From Verrucomicrobiales bacterium (GTDB lineage: Bacteria; Verrucomicrobiota; Verrucomicrobiia; Limisphaerales; J093): a DNA stretch of 64,000 bases. The translations under genes and the position numbers were made by a program. How positions within the stretch are numbered: position 1 is the stretch's first letter; each line of letters begins with the position of its first letter. The DNA is taken from NCBI GenBank assembly GCA_024233305.1, contig JACKPV010000029.1, positions 1-64,000 of the forward strand. Reading direction: 5' to 3'. Of the stretch, positions 43,013 to 51,033 are shown piece by piece. The notes beneath the pieces were generated by a model. It saw nothing but the letters and a program-made list of their open reading frames with translations, was not told the DNA's origin and did not search any database.

Positions 43013-44713
43013 ATGACCGAAAACCGCCTGCGCGCCGGAAGCTGGACCCTGCTGGCGCTGGTGTCGCTCTTCTTCGCGGCCTTCCTGGTCTACCCGGTGA
43101 GCTTCATGCTCCGGGAGGCCTTCTTCGTCGAAGGGCGCTTCACCATTGCCTACTTCGCCTCGGTCCTGGCCAGCCCCCTCCAGCGTGAAGCCATCGCCAA
43201 CAGCCTGCTGCTGGCCACGTTGACCACACTGGCGACGCTGCTCGTTTCGCTGCCGCTGGCCCACGTGATGACCCGGTTTCGTTTCCGCGGGAAGGGACTC
43301 CTGGCCGGGTTGTTGTTGATCCCGATGATCATGCCGCCGTTCGTGGGGGCCATCGGATTGAAGCAGTTGTTGGCCCGGTTCGGGTCGGTGAATCTGGCGT
43401 TGATGGAACTCGGAGTGCTGGCGCCGGACCGGCCGGTGGACTGGCTGGGCCAGGGCGGATTCTGGGGCATCGTCGCGCTGCAGACACTCAGCCTCTATCC
43501 GATCATGTTCCTGAACGTCTCCGCGGCGATGGCCAACATCGATCCAAGCCTCCGCGAGGCGGCGGCAAATCTCGGGGCGGACGGCTGGCGGTTGTTCCGG
43601 ACGATCACGCTGCCGTTGATCCTGCCGGGTGCCTTTGCCGGGGCGAGCATCGTGTTCATCTGGGCTTTCACGGATCTGGGCACGCCGCTGATCTTCGGCT
43701 TTTCCCGTGTGGTACCGGTGCAGATCTTCGACTCGATCAGCGAACTGAACACGAATCCTGCCGGCTACGCGTTGGTGGTGTTCGTGCTCGGGTTGACAAG
43801 CGGGTTGTTCCTCCTGAGCAAGCGCCTGTTCGCACTGCGCCGCCACGAAATGATCGGTCGCGGCCACACCGGCGATCCGGAAAGACCGGCCACGCCGGGC
43901 CAGACTCTCCGGATCTGGATTCTGGCCGGCGGGTTGCTGGCGCTGGCGTTGTTGCCGCACCTGGCGGTCGTCATTCAGTCGCTCTCCGAACGCTGGTTTT
44001 TCACCGTGCTGCCCGAGCAATGGACCACCGCCCATTACACCGGGATCGGCGGCAGCGGGCAGGCCGGACTGAGCGTGCGCAACAGCCTGTTCTACTCGAG
44101 TCTCAGTGCCTCGCTCGATCTCGTCCTGGGCGTGACGATTGCCTGGTTGTTGACCCGCCGCCGGGTGCCGCTCGCCGGGCTGCTGGACGCCCTCGCCATG
44201 CTGCCGCTCGCCCTGCCGGGACTGGTGCTCGCCTTCGGTTACGTGGCCGGATTCGACGTCGCCATCGCCTGGATCAACCCGCGCCAGAACCCCACGCTCC
44301 TGCTGGTGATCAGCTACAGCGTCCGCCGGTTGCCGTATCTGGTCCGTGCGGCCTATGCGGGGTTTCAGCAGACCAGCATCGCCCTCGAGGAGGCTTCGGC
44401 AAATCTCGGCGCCACCCCGTTCCGTACCCTGCGCAAGATCACGCTCCCCCTGGTGTTCGCGAACCTGGCCGCCGGAGCGGTGCTGACGTTCGCGTTCGCG
44501 ATGCTCGAGGTCAGCGACAGCCTGATCCTGGCCATGCGCGAACAGTACTTCCCGATCACCAAGATGATCTACGAACTGCTGGGCAAAATCGAGCCGACCG
44601 CCCCCAGCGTCGCCTGCGCGCTCGGGGTGCTGGGCATGTTCATCCTGGCCGCCAGCCTGCTGTTCGTGGCGCGGATTCTGGGGCGAAAAATGGGGCAGCT
44701 GTTCCGGGCGTAA
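43013..44713 (+). CDS. Fused two-domain ABC transporter permease (FbpB/iron(III) type)
   Basis: The 566-residue protein has two permease units of about six helices each. Each carries an EAA-type loop: REAAANLGADGWRLFRTITLPLILPG and EEASANLGATPFRTLRKITLPLVFAN. This fused architecture is typical of FbpB/AfuB-like iron(III) or thiamine/spermidine-type importers. Neither an ATP-binding subunit nor a periplasmic binding protein gene is adjacent; the nearest upstream gene is a secreted propeller protein. The ATG at 43013 precedes the first helix directly (NRLRAGSWTLLALVSLFFAAFLVYP). Substrate is unassigned. Confidence 0.85.
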   Translation: MTENRLRAGSWTLLALVSLFFAAFLVYPVSFMLREAFFVEGRFTIAYFASVLASPLQREAIANSLLLATLTTLATLLVSLPLAHVMTRFRFRGKGLLAGLLLIPMIMPPFVGAIGLKQLLARFGSVNLALMELGVLAPDRPVDWLGQGGFWGIVALQTLSLYPIMFLNVSAAMANIDPSLREAAANLGADGWRLFRTITLPLILPGAFAGASIVFIWAFTDLGTPLIFGFSRVVPVQIFDSISELNTNPAGYALVVFVLGLTSGLFLLSKRLFALRRHEMIGRGHTGDPERPATPGQTLRIWILAGGLLALALLPHLAVVIQSLSERWFFTVLPEQWTTAHYTGIGGSGQAGLSVRNSLFYSSLSASLDLVLGVTIAWLLTRRRVPLAGLLDALAMLPLALPGLVLAFGYVAGFDVAIAWINPRQNPTLLLVISYSVRRLPYLVRAAYAGFQQTSIALEEASANLGATPFRTLRKITLPLVFANLAAGAVLTFAFAMLEVSDSLILAMREQYFPITKMIYELLGKIEPTAPSVACALGVLGMFILAASLLFVARILGRKMGQLFRA

Positions 44714-44817
44714 ACCGGGCGAATGCCCTCACGAAGGCAGCCTGGCGCCCATCGGATCGCGAACCGGCCTCTTCGCCTTCGCGCCGCCCTTGCGTGCAGG
44801 ACTGCAACCCGACGAGG

Positions 44818-45000
44818 TCAATCCGCGACGGGCAGTCCGCTCGGAACGCGCGCCGGCACGGCCCAACGTTGGTCGAGGCTCTTCGGGTCCGTCAGCGAAT
44901 GCAGAAAGGCCAGCAAATCCTCGACCTCGCCGTCCGTCAGCGAAACGGGCGTCAACTCACAGGCCTGCGCCAGAGCGGCCGTCCGGGCGGTTGCGTTCAC
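44818..45000 (-). pseudogene. C-terminal remnant of a di-haem cytochrome c peroxidase-like protein
   Basis: The frame encodes VSLTDGEVEDLLAFLHSLTDPKSLDQRWAVPARVPSGLPVAD, which matches the extreme C-terminus of MauG/cytochrome c peroxidase-like proteins (LTDxEVxDLxAFLxxLTDPxSL ... VPSGLPVAD). The upstream haem-binding CxxCH motifs and body are missing, and no in-frame continuation is seen beyond about 45030. This looks like a gene tail left after deletion. It sits between the ABC permease and a YbaK-type gene. Confidence 0.55.
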
Positions 45001-45166
45001 CGACGACGTCCGTTGACCGTCCTTCCGGGCACGGCCGGTGATCCGTCCGCGCCTTTACGCCTTGGTCGCGGCGCAGTAGATTATGCCAGTCATCCGGGAC
45101 CGCCGTGTTTCTCCTCGCGTGACACGGGTCGCGGCGGGCCCGACCGACAAAGGAAAGGAGCAACCC

Positions 45167-45628
45167 ATGCCAGCCCGCAAACTCAAGGCGTTCCTCAACG
45201 AGAACCGCGTGAAGTATGTCAGCATCCGGCATTCGCCCGCCTACACGGCCCAGGAGGTGGCCGCCTCCACGCACATTTCCGGACGGGATATCGCGAAGAC
45301 CGTCCTCCTGAAGACCGAGCAGGGGATTGTCATGCTCGTGCTGCCCGCCGACCGGCACGTGAACCTGGACGAGGCCGAACGGGCGTTGGGGGTGGGCCAG
45401 GCGCGCCTGGCAACCGAGGAAGAGTTCAAACGCCTCTTCCCCGATTGTGAACCGGGCGCCATGCCACCGTTCGGAAACCTCTACGACCTGCCCGTCTATG
45501 TGGCTCCGTCGCTGACCGCCGAAACAGAAATCGCCTTCAACGCCGGCAGCCACACCGAGGTCATCCGGATGGCGTACGCGGACTTCGCGGATCTGGTTCA
45601 CCCGATCGTCGTCGAGTTCAGCGCCTGA
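45167..45628 (+). CDS. YbaK/ProX-type aminoacyl-tRNA deacylase domain protein
   Basis: The 153-residue product is a stand-alone YbaK/aaRS-associated domain: VKYVSIRHSPAYTAQEVAASTHISGRDIAKTVLLKTEQGIVMLVLPADRHVNLDEA, with the conserved Lys (AKTVLLK). GAMPPFGNLYDLPVYV carries the GxxPPFG loop, and FNAGSHTEVIRM closes the pocket. Relatives hydrolyse mischarged aminoacyl-tRNA such as Cys- or Ala-tRNA-Pro. A strong Shine-Dalgarno sequence (AAAGGAG) lies upstream of the ATG at 45167, which decides the start over the earlier in-frame GTG-like sites. It is followed by the REP array. Confidence 0.87.
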   Translation: MPARKLKAFLNENRVKYVSIRHSPAYTAQEVAASTHISGRDIAKTVLLKTEQGIVMLVLPADRHVNLDEAERALGVGQARLATEEEFKRLFPDCEPGAMPPFGNLYDLPVYVAPSLTAETEIAFNAGSHTEVIRMAYADFADLVHPIVVEFSA

Positions 45629-45669
45629 GACCCCGCCCGAACCGTCAGTCGCGAGGGCCCCGGCCCCCT

Positions 45670-46255
45670 GGTAGGGCGCGCAGTCCCCTGCGCGCCGGGA
45701 GCCTCCCGGTCGGGCGCGCAGTCCCCTGCGCGCCCGGGGTAGCCTCGCGCGCGTTGTCTCCCGTTGTCTCAACCGGCGCGCACGGAGTGACGCGCCCTAC
45801 CACTGCGACCCGCGCCCTACCACTGCGACGCCGCGTCGCCCCTTCCAACCGCCGGAGTGACGCGCCCTACCACCGCGACCCGGCCCCCCGGTAGGGCGTG
45901 CAGTCCCCTGCGCGCCGGGAGCCTCGCACGTTGTCTCCCTCAACCGGCGCGCACGGAGTGACGCGCCCTACCACTGCGACCCGGCCCCCCGGTAGGGCGT
46001 GCAGTCCCCTGCGCGCCGGGACCTCGCCCCTACCGGCGCGCACGGGTGCGCCCCTACCACTGGTAGGGCCCCCGGTAGGGCGTGCAGTCCCCTGCGCGCC
46101 GGGGCCTCCCCGTTGTCTCCCTCAACCGGCGCGCACGGAGTGACGCGCCCTACCACTGCGACCCGGCCCCCCGGTAGGGCGTGCAGTCCCCTGCGCGCCG
46201 GGAGCCTCCCGCGTTGTCTCCCTCAACCGGCGCGCACGGAGTGACGCGCCCTACC
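45670..46255. repeat. REP/BIME array beside the RAYT gene
   Basis: Two related 27-bp palindromic units alternate in inverse orientation. One starts GGTAGGGCG and ends TGCGCGCC (at 45670, 45708, 45890, 45991, 46074, 46173); the other starts GGCGCGCACGG and ends GCGCCCTACC (at 45775, 45946, 46128, 46229, with a degenerate copy near 46034). Partial copies occur near 45811 and 45855. Spacers between the pairs share the text GTTGTCTCCCTCAACC. The last unit overlaps the stop codon of the transposase gene. The inverted pairing and irregular spacing fit BIMEs, not CRISPR. Confidence 0.9.
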
Positions 46256-46721
46256 CTGCGGGGGGCGGTGGCGGACAGTGCTTGGGCCGGTAGACCCAGG
46301 GCCAGTCCTCCACGCACTCGACCAATCCCCTGCGCAACGGGTTCCTGAGGATGTAATCCAGCTTCTCCGTTTCCGCATGATGATCGCGCAGGCGATGATC
46401 GAAGAAATCGCGCTGCCATTCGATCCCGTGCTTGACCGCCAGGAATTTCTTCCAGTTCTTCATGATCGTTTTCATGCCCGGCTCCCGACCGCACGCCAGG
46501 ATGGCGTGCAGGTGATCCGGCATCAGCACCATGATCCGGCAGGACCAGATGCGCCGCTCGTGATTGAACGCCGCGGCGGCAAGGACGGCGTCTCCCACGC
46601 CGGGGCGGGCGAGTTGGTTCAGTCCGCGCGGCACGCAGCTGATGGTGATGAAAAAGGGACTGCCGTCGGTTACCCAGGCTGGAATGTCGTGCGGGAGTCT
46701 TTCGCGTTGGGGGAGATCCAT
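46251..46721 (-). CDS. REP-associated tyrosine transposase (RAYT, Y1 HUH)
   Basis: The 156-residue product has the IS200-like HUH motif (VLMPDHLHAIL), an ITISCVPRG N-terminal strand, and the catalytic-tyrosine segment KLDYILRNPLRRGLV typical of RAYTs. The proline-rich C-terminus ends at a TAG that belongs to a REP unit. Units of the same family lie on both sides (45670-46255 and 46766-46835), the standard arrangement for a RAYT and the REPs it recognises. The gene looks intact. RAYTs usually do not move themselves but are thought to mobilise or maintain REP sequences. Confidence 0.92.
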   Translation of the reverse strand: MDLPQRERLPHDIPAWVTDGSPFFITISCVPRGLNQLARPGVGDAVLAAAAFNHERRIWSCRIMVLMPDHLHAILACGREPGMKTIMKNWKKFLAVKHGIEWQRDFFDHRLRDHHAETEKLDYILRNPLRRGLVECVEDWPWVYRPKHCPPPPPAG

Positions 46722-46765
46722 GGCAACGGGGTAGCAGCCTCCGAGGTCAAACTGAAGCGGAAACC

Positions 46766-46835
46766 GGCGCGCACGGAGTGACGCGCCCTACCACTGCAAC
46801 CCGGCCCCGGTAGGGCGAGCAGTCCCCTGCGCGCC
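46766..46835. repeat. REP pair upstream of the RAYT gene
   Basis: One GGCGCGCACGG...CCCTACC unit (46766-46792) and one GGTAGGGCG...GCGCGCC unit (46809-46835) face each other, 45 bp upstream of the RAYT start. They match the array on the far side of the gene, so the transposase gene is bracketed by its repeats. Confidence 0.9.
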
Positions 46836-46965
46836 GCCTGACAACGCAAGGCGCAGTGGCCGTCTCACCCCCAGCGCCGAAGGCCTTCGAGACGCCGTCA
46901 CGATCTGGCGCGAGCGGCGACATGCCCTTCCGTGGAGGCTCAGGCCCCCGAAGCACGCACCGCGC

Positions 46966-47454
46966 ATGAACCTCCTCCGCCCGCAACGACCCTACGCGTT
47001 CTGTCCGCCGCGCTACGCCCCGTGGTTCCGCCCGGTGATGCACTTGATCGCCGGCTGGATGCTGCGCCGTCAGTTCCACATCCGGCAGACCAGAATTCGC
47101 GGACAGGAACCGTTGATCCGACTGGCGAAAGCAGGCCGGTCCCTCCCCGTGGCGCCCAACCATGCCGATCATGCCGACCCGAGCCTGCTCGTGACGGTCG
47201 GCAGGCGGCACGGCCTTGCCCTCCATTGCCTGCCGCGACACCGGCAAGCGGAACGCACTTGGACTGAGCCGGCCTCCCTGCCATCTGAACCATCAATTCC
47301 GGTGAAACCTGCCATCAAGGAATCAATTACCCACCCTCCCGCGACGGCTCCATCTTGCCGCCATGCAAACCGAACTGAATGCGGAGCCGCTCCCCACCAC
47401 CAGCGCCGCCCCTCCACCCGCTACGGAAGCCGAAGGACGGACGGCGGGGACTGA
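46966..47454 (+). pseudogene. Truncated PlsC-like acyltransferase fragment
   Basis: The first ~95 residues match the start of a lysophospholipid acyltransferase: QFHIRQTRIRGQEPLIRLAKAGRSLPVAPNHADHADPSLLVTVGRRHGLALHCLPR. It includes the HX4D catalytic motif (His-Ala-Asp-His-Ala-Asp) in APNHADHADP. After about 47240 the similarity stops; the frame runs into low-complexity sequence and overlaps the start of the next gene. The substrate-binding FPEG block is missing, so the protein cannot be functional. It lies directly before an intact fusion protein whose N-terminus is another acyltransferase, suggesting an old duplication or rearrangement. Confidence 0.65.
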
Positions 47455-49690
47455 AACGGACCGCCTCCCGATCTCGGTCGGCTTGAGCGGATGGCGTCGG
47501 CTTCTCTGGCAATTCGGTTGTCTCATCACGCGGCTGGTCTACCGCCTCCGGGTGGCGGGCCGGTCCCACCTTCCCGCGGCAGGTGGCGCCCTGCTCGTCG
47601 CCAACCACCTGTCCTTCGTCGATGCCTGCATCCTGGCGGCGGCGACCGGGCGCTACGTGCGCTTCCTGATGCATGGCAGCTACTATCAAAACCCGCTGCT
47701 CGGCGCATTGTGGCGGTTGCTCGGAGTGATTCCCGTTGCGACCGACCAACGTCCCCGGGATTTGATCCGCTCCCTGCGCCTGGCGTCCGAGTCCATTCGG
47801 AGCGGCGAACTGGTTTGCATCTTCGCGGAGGGCCAGGTGAGCCGGACGGGGCAGATGCTGCCTTTTCGGCGGGGATTCGAGCGGATCATGGATGGCCTGG
47901 ACGCACCCGTCATCCCGGTTTGCCTCGAGAGCGTGTGGGGGAGCGTCTTCAGTTTTGCCCGGCGCGGCTCTCTCTCGAAGCTGCGGCAACGCATCCCTCA
48001 TCCGGTGAGTGTCAGCTTCGGAGGTGCGCTCCCCGCCAGCGCCACGCCGACCGAGGTCCGACAGTGTGTGCAGGAACTGTCGAGCGAGGCATGGTTGCAC
48101 CGCAAGGAGTCCATGCAGCCCCTGCACCGGTCGTTTGTGACCACCGCCCGACGGCATCCCTTCCGGTTCGCCATGGGAGATCAGCGAACCCCGCGGTTGA
48201 ACTTCCTGAACGCCCTGGCCCGGACCGTCTATCTGGCGCGGCGATTGCGGCCGCACTGGGAAGGGCAGGAGAAGGTGGGCCTGTTGCTCCCGCCCTCGAT
48301 TGGCGGGGCGTTGGGGAACTTCGCCGCGCTGCTGATGGGCAGGACGCCGGTGAACCTCAACTACACCGCCTCGGCCGAGGCCCTCGCGTCGAGCGTGCAG
48401 CAGTGCGGCATCCGGACAATCCTCAGCTCGCAGGCCTTCCTAGACAAGGTGAAGCTGGACCTGCCATTCGCGCCGCTGCAGATTGAGGAGCTTGCGGCCC
48501 GGCCCCGGAGAACCGAACGGCTGACGGCGCTGGCGATGAGCCTCCTGCTCCCGCCACGCTGGCTCGAACGGGCGGTGGGCTGCGTCCGACCGGTCCGGAT
48601 GGACGATCCGGCGACGGTGATTTTCTCGAGCGGCAGCACGGGCGAGCCCAAAGGCGTGATGCTCTCGCACTTCAACGTCGCGGCCAACGTGGCTCAGTTG
48701 AATCAGGTCTTCGGCCTCACCCCTCGGGATGGATTCCTCGGAACGCTGCCGTTCTTTCACTCGTTCGGCTTCACGGGAACGCTGGTGCTGACCGGCATCC
48801 TGGGGGTTGGTGTGGCCTATCACCCGACGCCCCTCGACGCGGCGGCCGTCGGGCGGTTGGTCCGCGAGCACGGGCTGACCTTCCTGCTGTCCACACCCAC
48901 GTTCCTCCAACTATACGTGCGCGGCTGCGCTCCCGAGGACTTCGGCAGTCTGCGGATCGTCATGGCGGGCGCCGAAAAGCTGCCGGACCGGCTCGCCACC
49001 GCGTTTGAGGACAAATTCGGCATCCGTCCCCTGGAAGGCTACGGTTGCACGGAGTGTGCCCCGGCGGTCGCGGTCAATGCCCCCGGCTTCCGGGCCGCGG
49101 GCTTCCATCAGGTAGGAGCGAAGCGGGGAACCATCGGCCATCCGCTTCCCGGTGTGGCCGTGCGCATCGTGGACCCGGGGACCCGCGCCCCGCTGCCGGT
49201 CGGACAACCCGGCCTGCTGCTGGTGCGCGGCCCCAACGTCATGCAGGGCTACCTCGGGCGTCCCGGACTGACCGCCGAAGTCCTGCGCGACGGGTGGTAT
49301 GTGACGGGCGACATCGCCGCGCAGGACGCGGACGGATTCCTCCAACTCACCGACCGGCTGAGTCGCTTCAGCAAGATTGGCGGCGAGATGGTCCCGCACA
49401 TCAAAATCGAGGAGACACTGCAGGAACTCGCCGGTTCGCTGGAACGGACGCTGGTGGTCACCGGCGTGGGCGACGAACGGAAGGGCGAGCGGTTGGTCGT
49501 GCTGCATTGCCTCGACGAAGAAGCATTGCAGACCCTGCTCGCGAAACTGCCCGGACTGTCGCTGCCGAAACTCTGGGTGCCCAAGGCGAACCAGTTCTTT
49601 CGGATCGAGGCCCTGCCCTTGCTGGGAAGCGGCAAACTGGACCTGACCAAGGTGCGCGAACTGGCCGCCCGCTGCCTGGCCGATCAATGA
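47363..49690 (+). CDS. Bifunctional acyltransferase / AMP-binding acyl ligase (Aas-like)
   Basis: The 775-residue protein fuses a PlsC domain (HX4D in VANHLSFVDACILAA; IFAEGQVSRTGQ) over residues ~40-240 to an adenylating domain from ~280. The latter has the P-loop VIFSSGSTGEPKGVMLSHFN, YGCTECAPAVAVN, and DGWYVTGDIAAQDADGFLQLTDR. This is the arrangement of Aas, which activates a fatty acid and re-acylates lysophosphatidylethanolamine. It would act at the inner membrane in phospholipid repair. The ATG at 47363 is preceded by about 40 poorly conserved residues before the acyltransferase helix. Major-facilitator segments seen in some Aas fusions are absent. Confidence 0.88.
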   Translation: MQTELNAEPLPTTSAAPPPATEAEGRTAGTETDRLPISVGLSGWRRLLWQFGCLITRLVYRLRVAGRSHLPAAGGALLVANHLSFVDACILAAATGRYVRFLMHGSYYQNPLLGALWRLLGVIPVATDQRPRDLIRSLRLASESIRSGELVCIFAEGQVSRTGQMLPFRRGFERIMDGLDAPVIPVCLESVWGSVFSFARRGSLSKLRQRIPHPVSVSFGGALPASATPTEVRQCVQELSSEAWLHRKESMQPLHRSFVTTARRHPFRFAMGDQRTPRLNFLNALARTVYLARRLRPHWEGQEKVGLLLPPSIGGALGNFAALLMGRTPVNLNYTASAEALASSVQQCGIRTILSSQAFLDKVKLDLPFAPLQIEELAARPRRTERLTALAMSLLLPPRWLERAVGCVRPVRMDDPATVIFSSGSTGEPKGVMLSHFNVAANVAQLNQVFGLTPRDGFLGTLPFFHSFGFTGTLVLTGILGVGVAYHPTPLDAAAVGRLVREHGLTFLLSTPTFLQLYVRGCAPEDFGSLRIVMAGAEKLPDRLATAFEDKFGIRPLEGYGCTECAPAVAVNAPGFRAAGFHQVGAKRGTIGHPLPGVAVRIVDPGTRAPLPVGQPGLLLVRGPNVMQGYLGRPGLTAEVLRDGWYVTGDIAAQDADGFLQLTDRLSRFSKIGGEMVPHIKIEETLQELAGSLERTLVVTGVGDERKGERLVVLHCLDEEALQTLLAKLPGLSLPKLWVPKANQFFRIEALPLLGSGKLDLTKVRELAARCLADQ

Positions 49691-49917
49691 GCCCGCCCCC
49701 TCCCGCAACAAGGTGACAACAAAGACAAAGTGACAGGTTCGCTATGGTTCGCTACCCGAGGCGTCCTGACCGGTGAACTCGATCCCGAGGCACGGTCCCC
49801 GGTGAAGTGACGGTTCCATCCGTCGCCGTGGCGAACTGTCCGGGGAAGTGAGGTTCTTGAGCAGGAGATCGTTGCGCTTCCGGCTCACGCGCCTATGCTC
49901 CAGCCACAATCTTGACT

Positions 49918-50139
49918 GTGAACCAGATTCTCGATGAGGCGCGCCAGTTGCCGCCCGAGCAAGTTGCGGACTTGTTGGACCAGCTCACATTGAGCCCGCA
50001 CCAGCGGATCGAGCCGGCAGTTCAGGAACACTGGCGGAAGGAGACGCAGCGACGGATCGCGGAGATCGAGAGCGGAAGCATGGCGAGGATTCCGGGAGCA
50101 GCGGTCTTGGCTCGCGTGGCCGAAATCGTCGGCCGGTGA
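49918..50139 (+). CDS. Addiction-module antitoxin-like protein (Unstab_antitox type)
   Basis: The ~73-residue product begins VNQILDEARQLPPEQVADLLDQLTL and ends RIPGAAVLARVAEIVGR. It has the leading helices and short C-terminal tail of the putative addiction-module (PF09720-like) antitoxins. It overlaps the toxin-like gene downstream by 4 bp (GTGA), the usual order of such modules. The start is GTG at 49918 or a TTG two codons earlier. With the toxin disrupted, the antitoxin probably has no remaining partner at this locus. Confidence 0.6.
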   Translation: MNQILDEARQLPPEQVADLLDQLTLSPHQRIEPAVQEHWRKETQRRIAEIESGSMARIPGAAVLARVAEIVGR

Positions 50140-50378
50140 AACACCATACTCTCCATCCCGACGCAGCCGAGGAATACGCCGAGGCGGCCGCCTACTACGC
50201 GGGAATCGACCTGGAACCCGGTTGCCGGTTCTACGACGAATCGGAGCGAAGCAAAGTGCACGCTCGCTATCTCAGCCGTATCGATTCAACAGGGGGTAGC
50301 CGCCGACGTGTAGTCGGCGCTGAAATCCAAGCGCTTACGCGGGCTCGCCGATTCCGATCAGCAGTCACCTTTCGGTGA
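50136..50378 (+). pseudogene. RelE/ParE-family toxin interrupted by a palindromic element
   Basis: The first ~38 residues (HHTLHPDAAEEYAEAAAYYAGIDLEPGCRFYDE) match the N-terminus of ParE/RelE-type toxins. Coding similarity ends near 50240, and the frame enters the 202-bp element at 50271, where it terminates 36 codons later. The missing part includes the catalytic or gyrase-binding C-terminal strands. No toxin remainder is seen on the other side of the element, so insertion was accompanied by deletion or followed by decay. Confidence 0.7.
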
Positions 50379-50472
50379 ATCGTCGCCCTCGGCAACAGGC
50401 AGCCCTATCCCAGCTGAATCATGCGCCGACTGCACGTCGGCGGCTACGAGTTACTGAATCGTTACGGCTCAG
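50271..50472. repeat. 202-bp palindromic element, type A, copy 3
   Basis: The core (50296-50447, 152 bp) differs from copy 1 at only about a dozen positions by eye and has the same 25-bp inverted ends. The outer arms are best preserved here: CTCAGCCGTATCGATTCA on the left, and TGAATCGTTACGGCTCAG on the right, which read as near-complements. It interrupts the toxin gene. No obvious target-site duplication is present. Confidence 0.88.
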
Positions 50473-50477
50473 TGACT

Positions 50478-50657
50478 CGCCGACGCCGACGTCGACTCCG
50501 CGCTGAATCTGCTGAGGACATGGCTGCCTCCCTCCGGGGCGCGACGCTTCAATCGAGGGCAACCGGCGGTGGCTGAGTGAGGAGTCACCCAAGCCCGTGA
50601 AGATCAGCGCCGACGACACGCCGGCGGCTACCGCGGGTTGAATCGATGCGGCTCAGT
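50478..50657. repeat. Degenerate type A element, adjacent to copy 3
   Basis: The right end (GCGCCGACGACACG at 50607, then CCGGCGGCTAC, then TGAATCGATGCGGCTCAG ending 50657) is recognisable. The left part (CGCCGACGCCGACGTCGACT...) and the interior are eroded. It follows copy 3 almost directly, so the two form a tandem. The region 50379-50652 otherwise holds no gene. Confidence 0.55.
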
Positions 50658-51033
50658 CCGTTTCGAGGACGGCGACTGCCACCGCGTGGGTTTGGGTGTG
50701 GCTGAGGGTGAGGTGGATCTGGCCGGCGCCGCGCTGGTCCATCGCCGTCCGGCCTTTCTCGTGCAGGATCACGTACGGCTGGCCGGAAGGCCGGTTGGCC
50801 ACTTCCATGTCGTGCCAGCCGAGGTCGGCGCCGATCCCGGTGCCGAAGGCCTTCGAGATGGCTTCCTTGGCCGCGAACCGGGCGGCGATGTGCGGACCGG
50901 GTCGCCGGAAACTGCGGCAGTATTCGATCTCGCCCGCTCGCAGAATCCGCGCGAGGAAGCGGTCGCCATGCCGCTCGCAGGCCGACTCGATCCGTTCGAC
51001 CTCGATGATGTCCACGCCCACGCCGAGGATCAT
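50653..51033 (-). CDS. acpS: Holo-[acyl-carrier-protein] synthase
   Basis: The 126-residue protein has both AcpS signatures: GVGVDIIEVERI with Asp8, and RFAAKEAISKAFGTG with the catalytic Glu. It transfers 4'-phosphopantetheine from CoA to acyl carrier protein. The ATG at 51033 overlaps the pdxJ stop by 4 bp; the pdxJ-acpS order is widespread in bacteria. Its last codons run to 50653, just inside the end of the degenerate palindromic element (50657), so the element flanks or slightly overlaps the 3' end. Confidence 0.95.
   Translation of the reverse strand: MILGVGVDIIEVERIESACERHGDRFLARILRAGEIEYCRSFRRPGPHIAARFAAKEAISKAFGTGIGADLGWHDMEVANRPSGQPYVILHEKGRTAMDQRGAGQIHLTLSHTQTHAVAVAVLETD

Noticed and set aside
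45670..46255. CRISPR-like array of 27-bp repeats
   Set aside because: Units alternate in orientation, spacing is irregular, and spacers are themselves repeated; a RAYT gene is adjacent and no cas gene is present.
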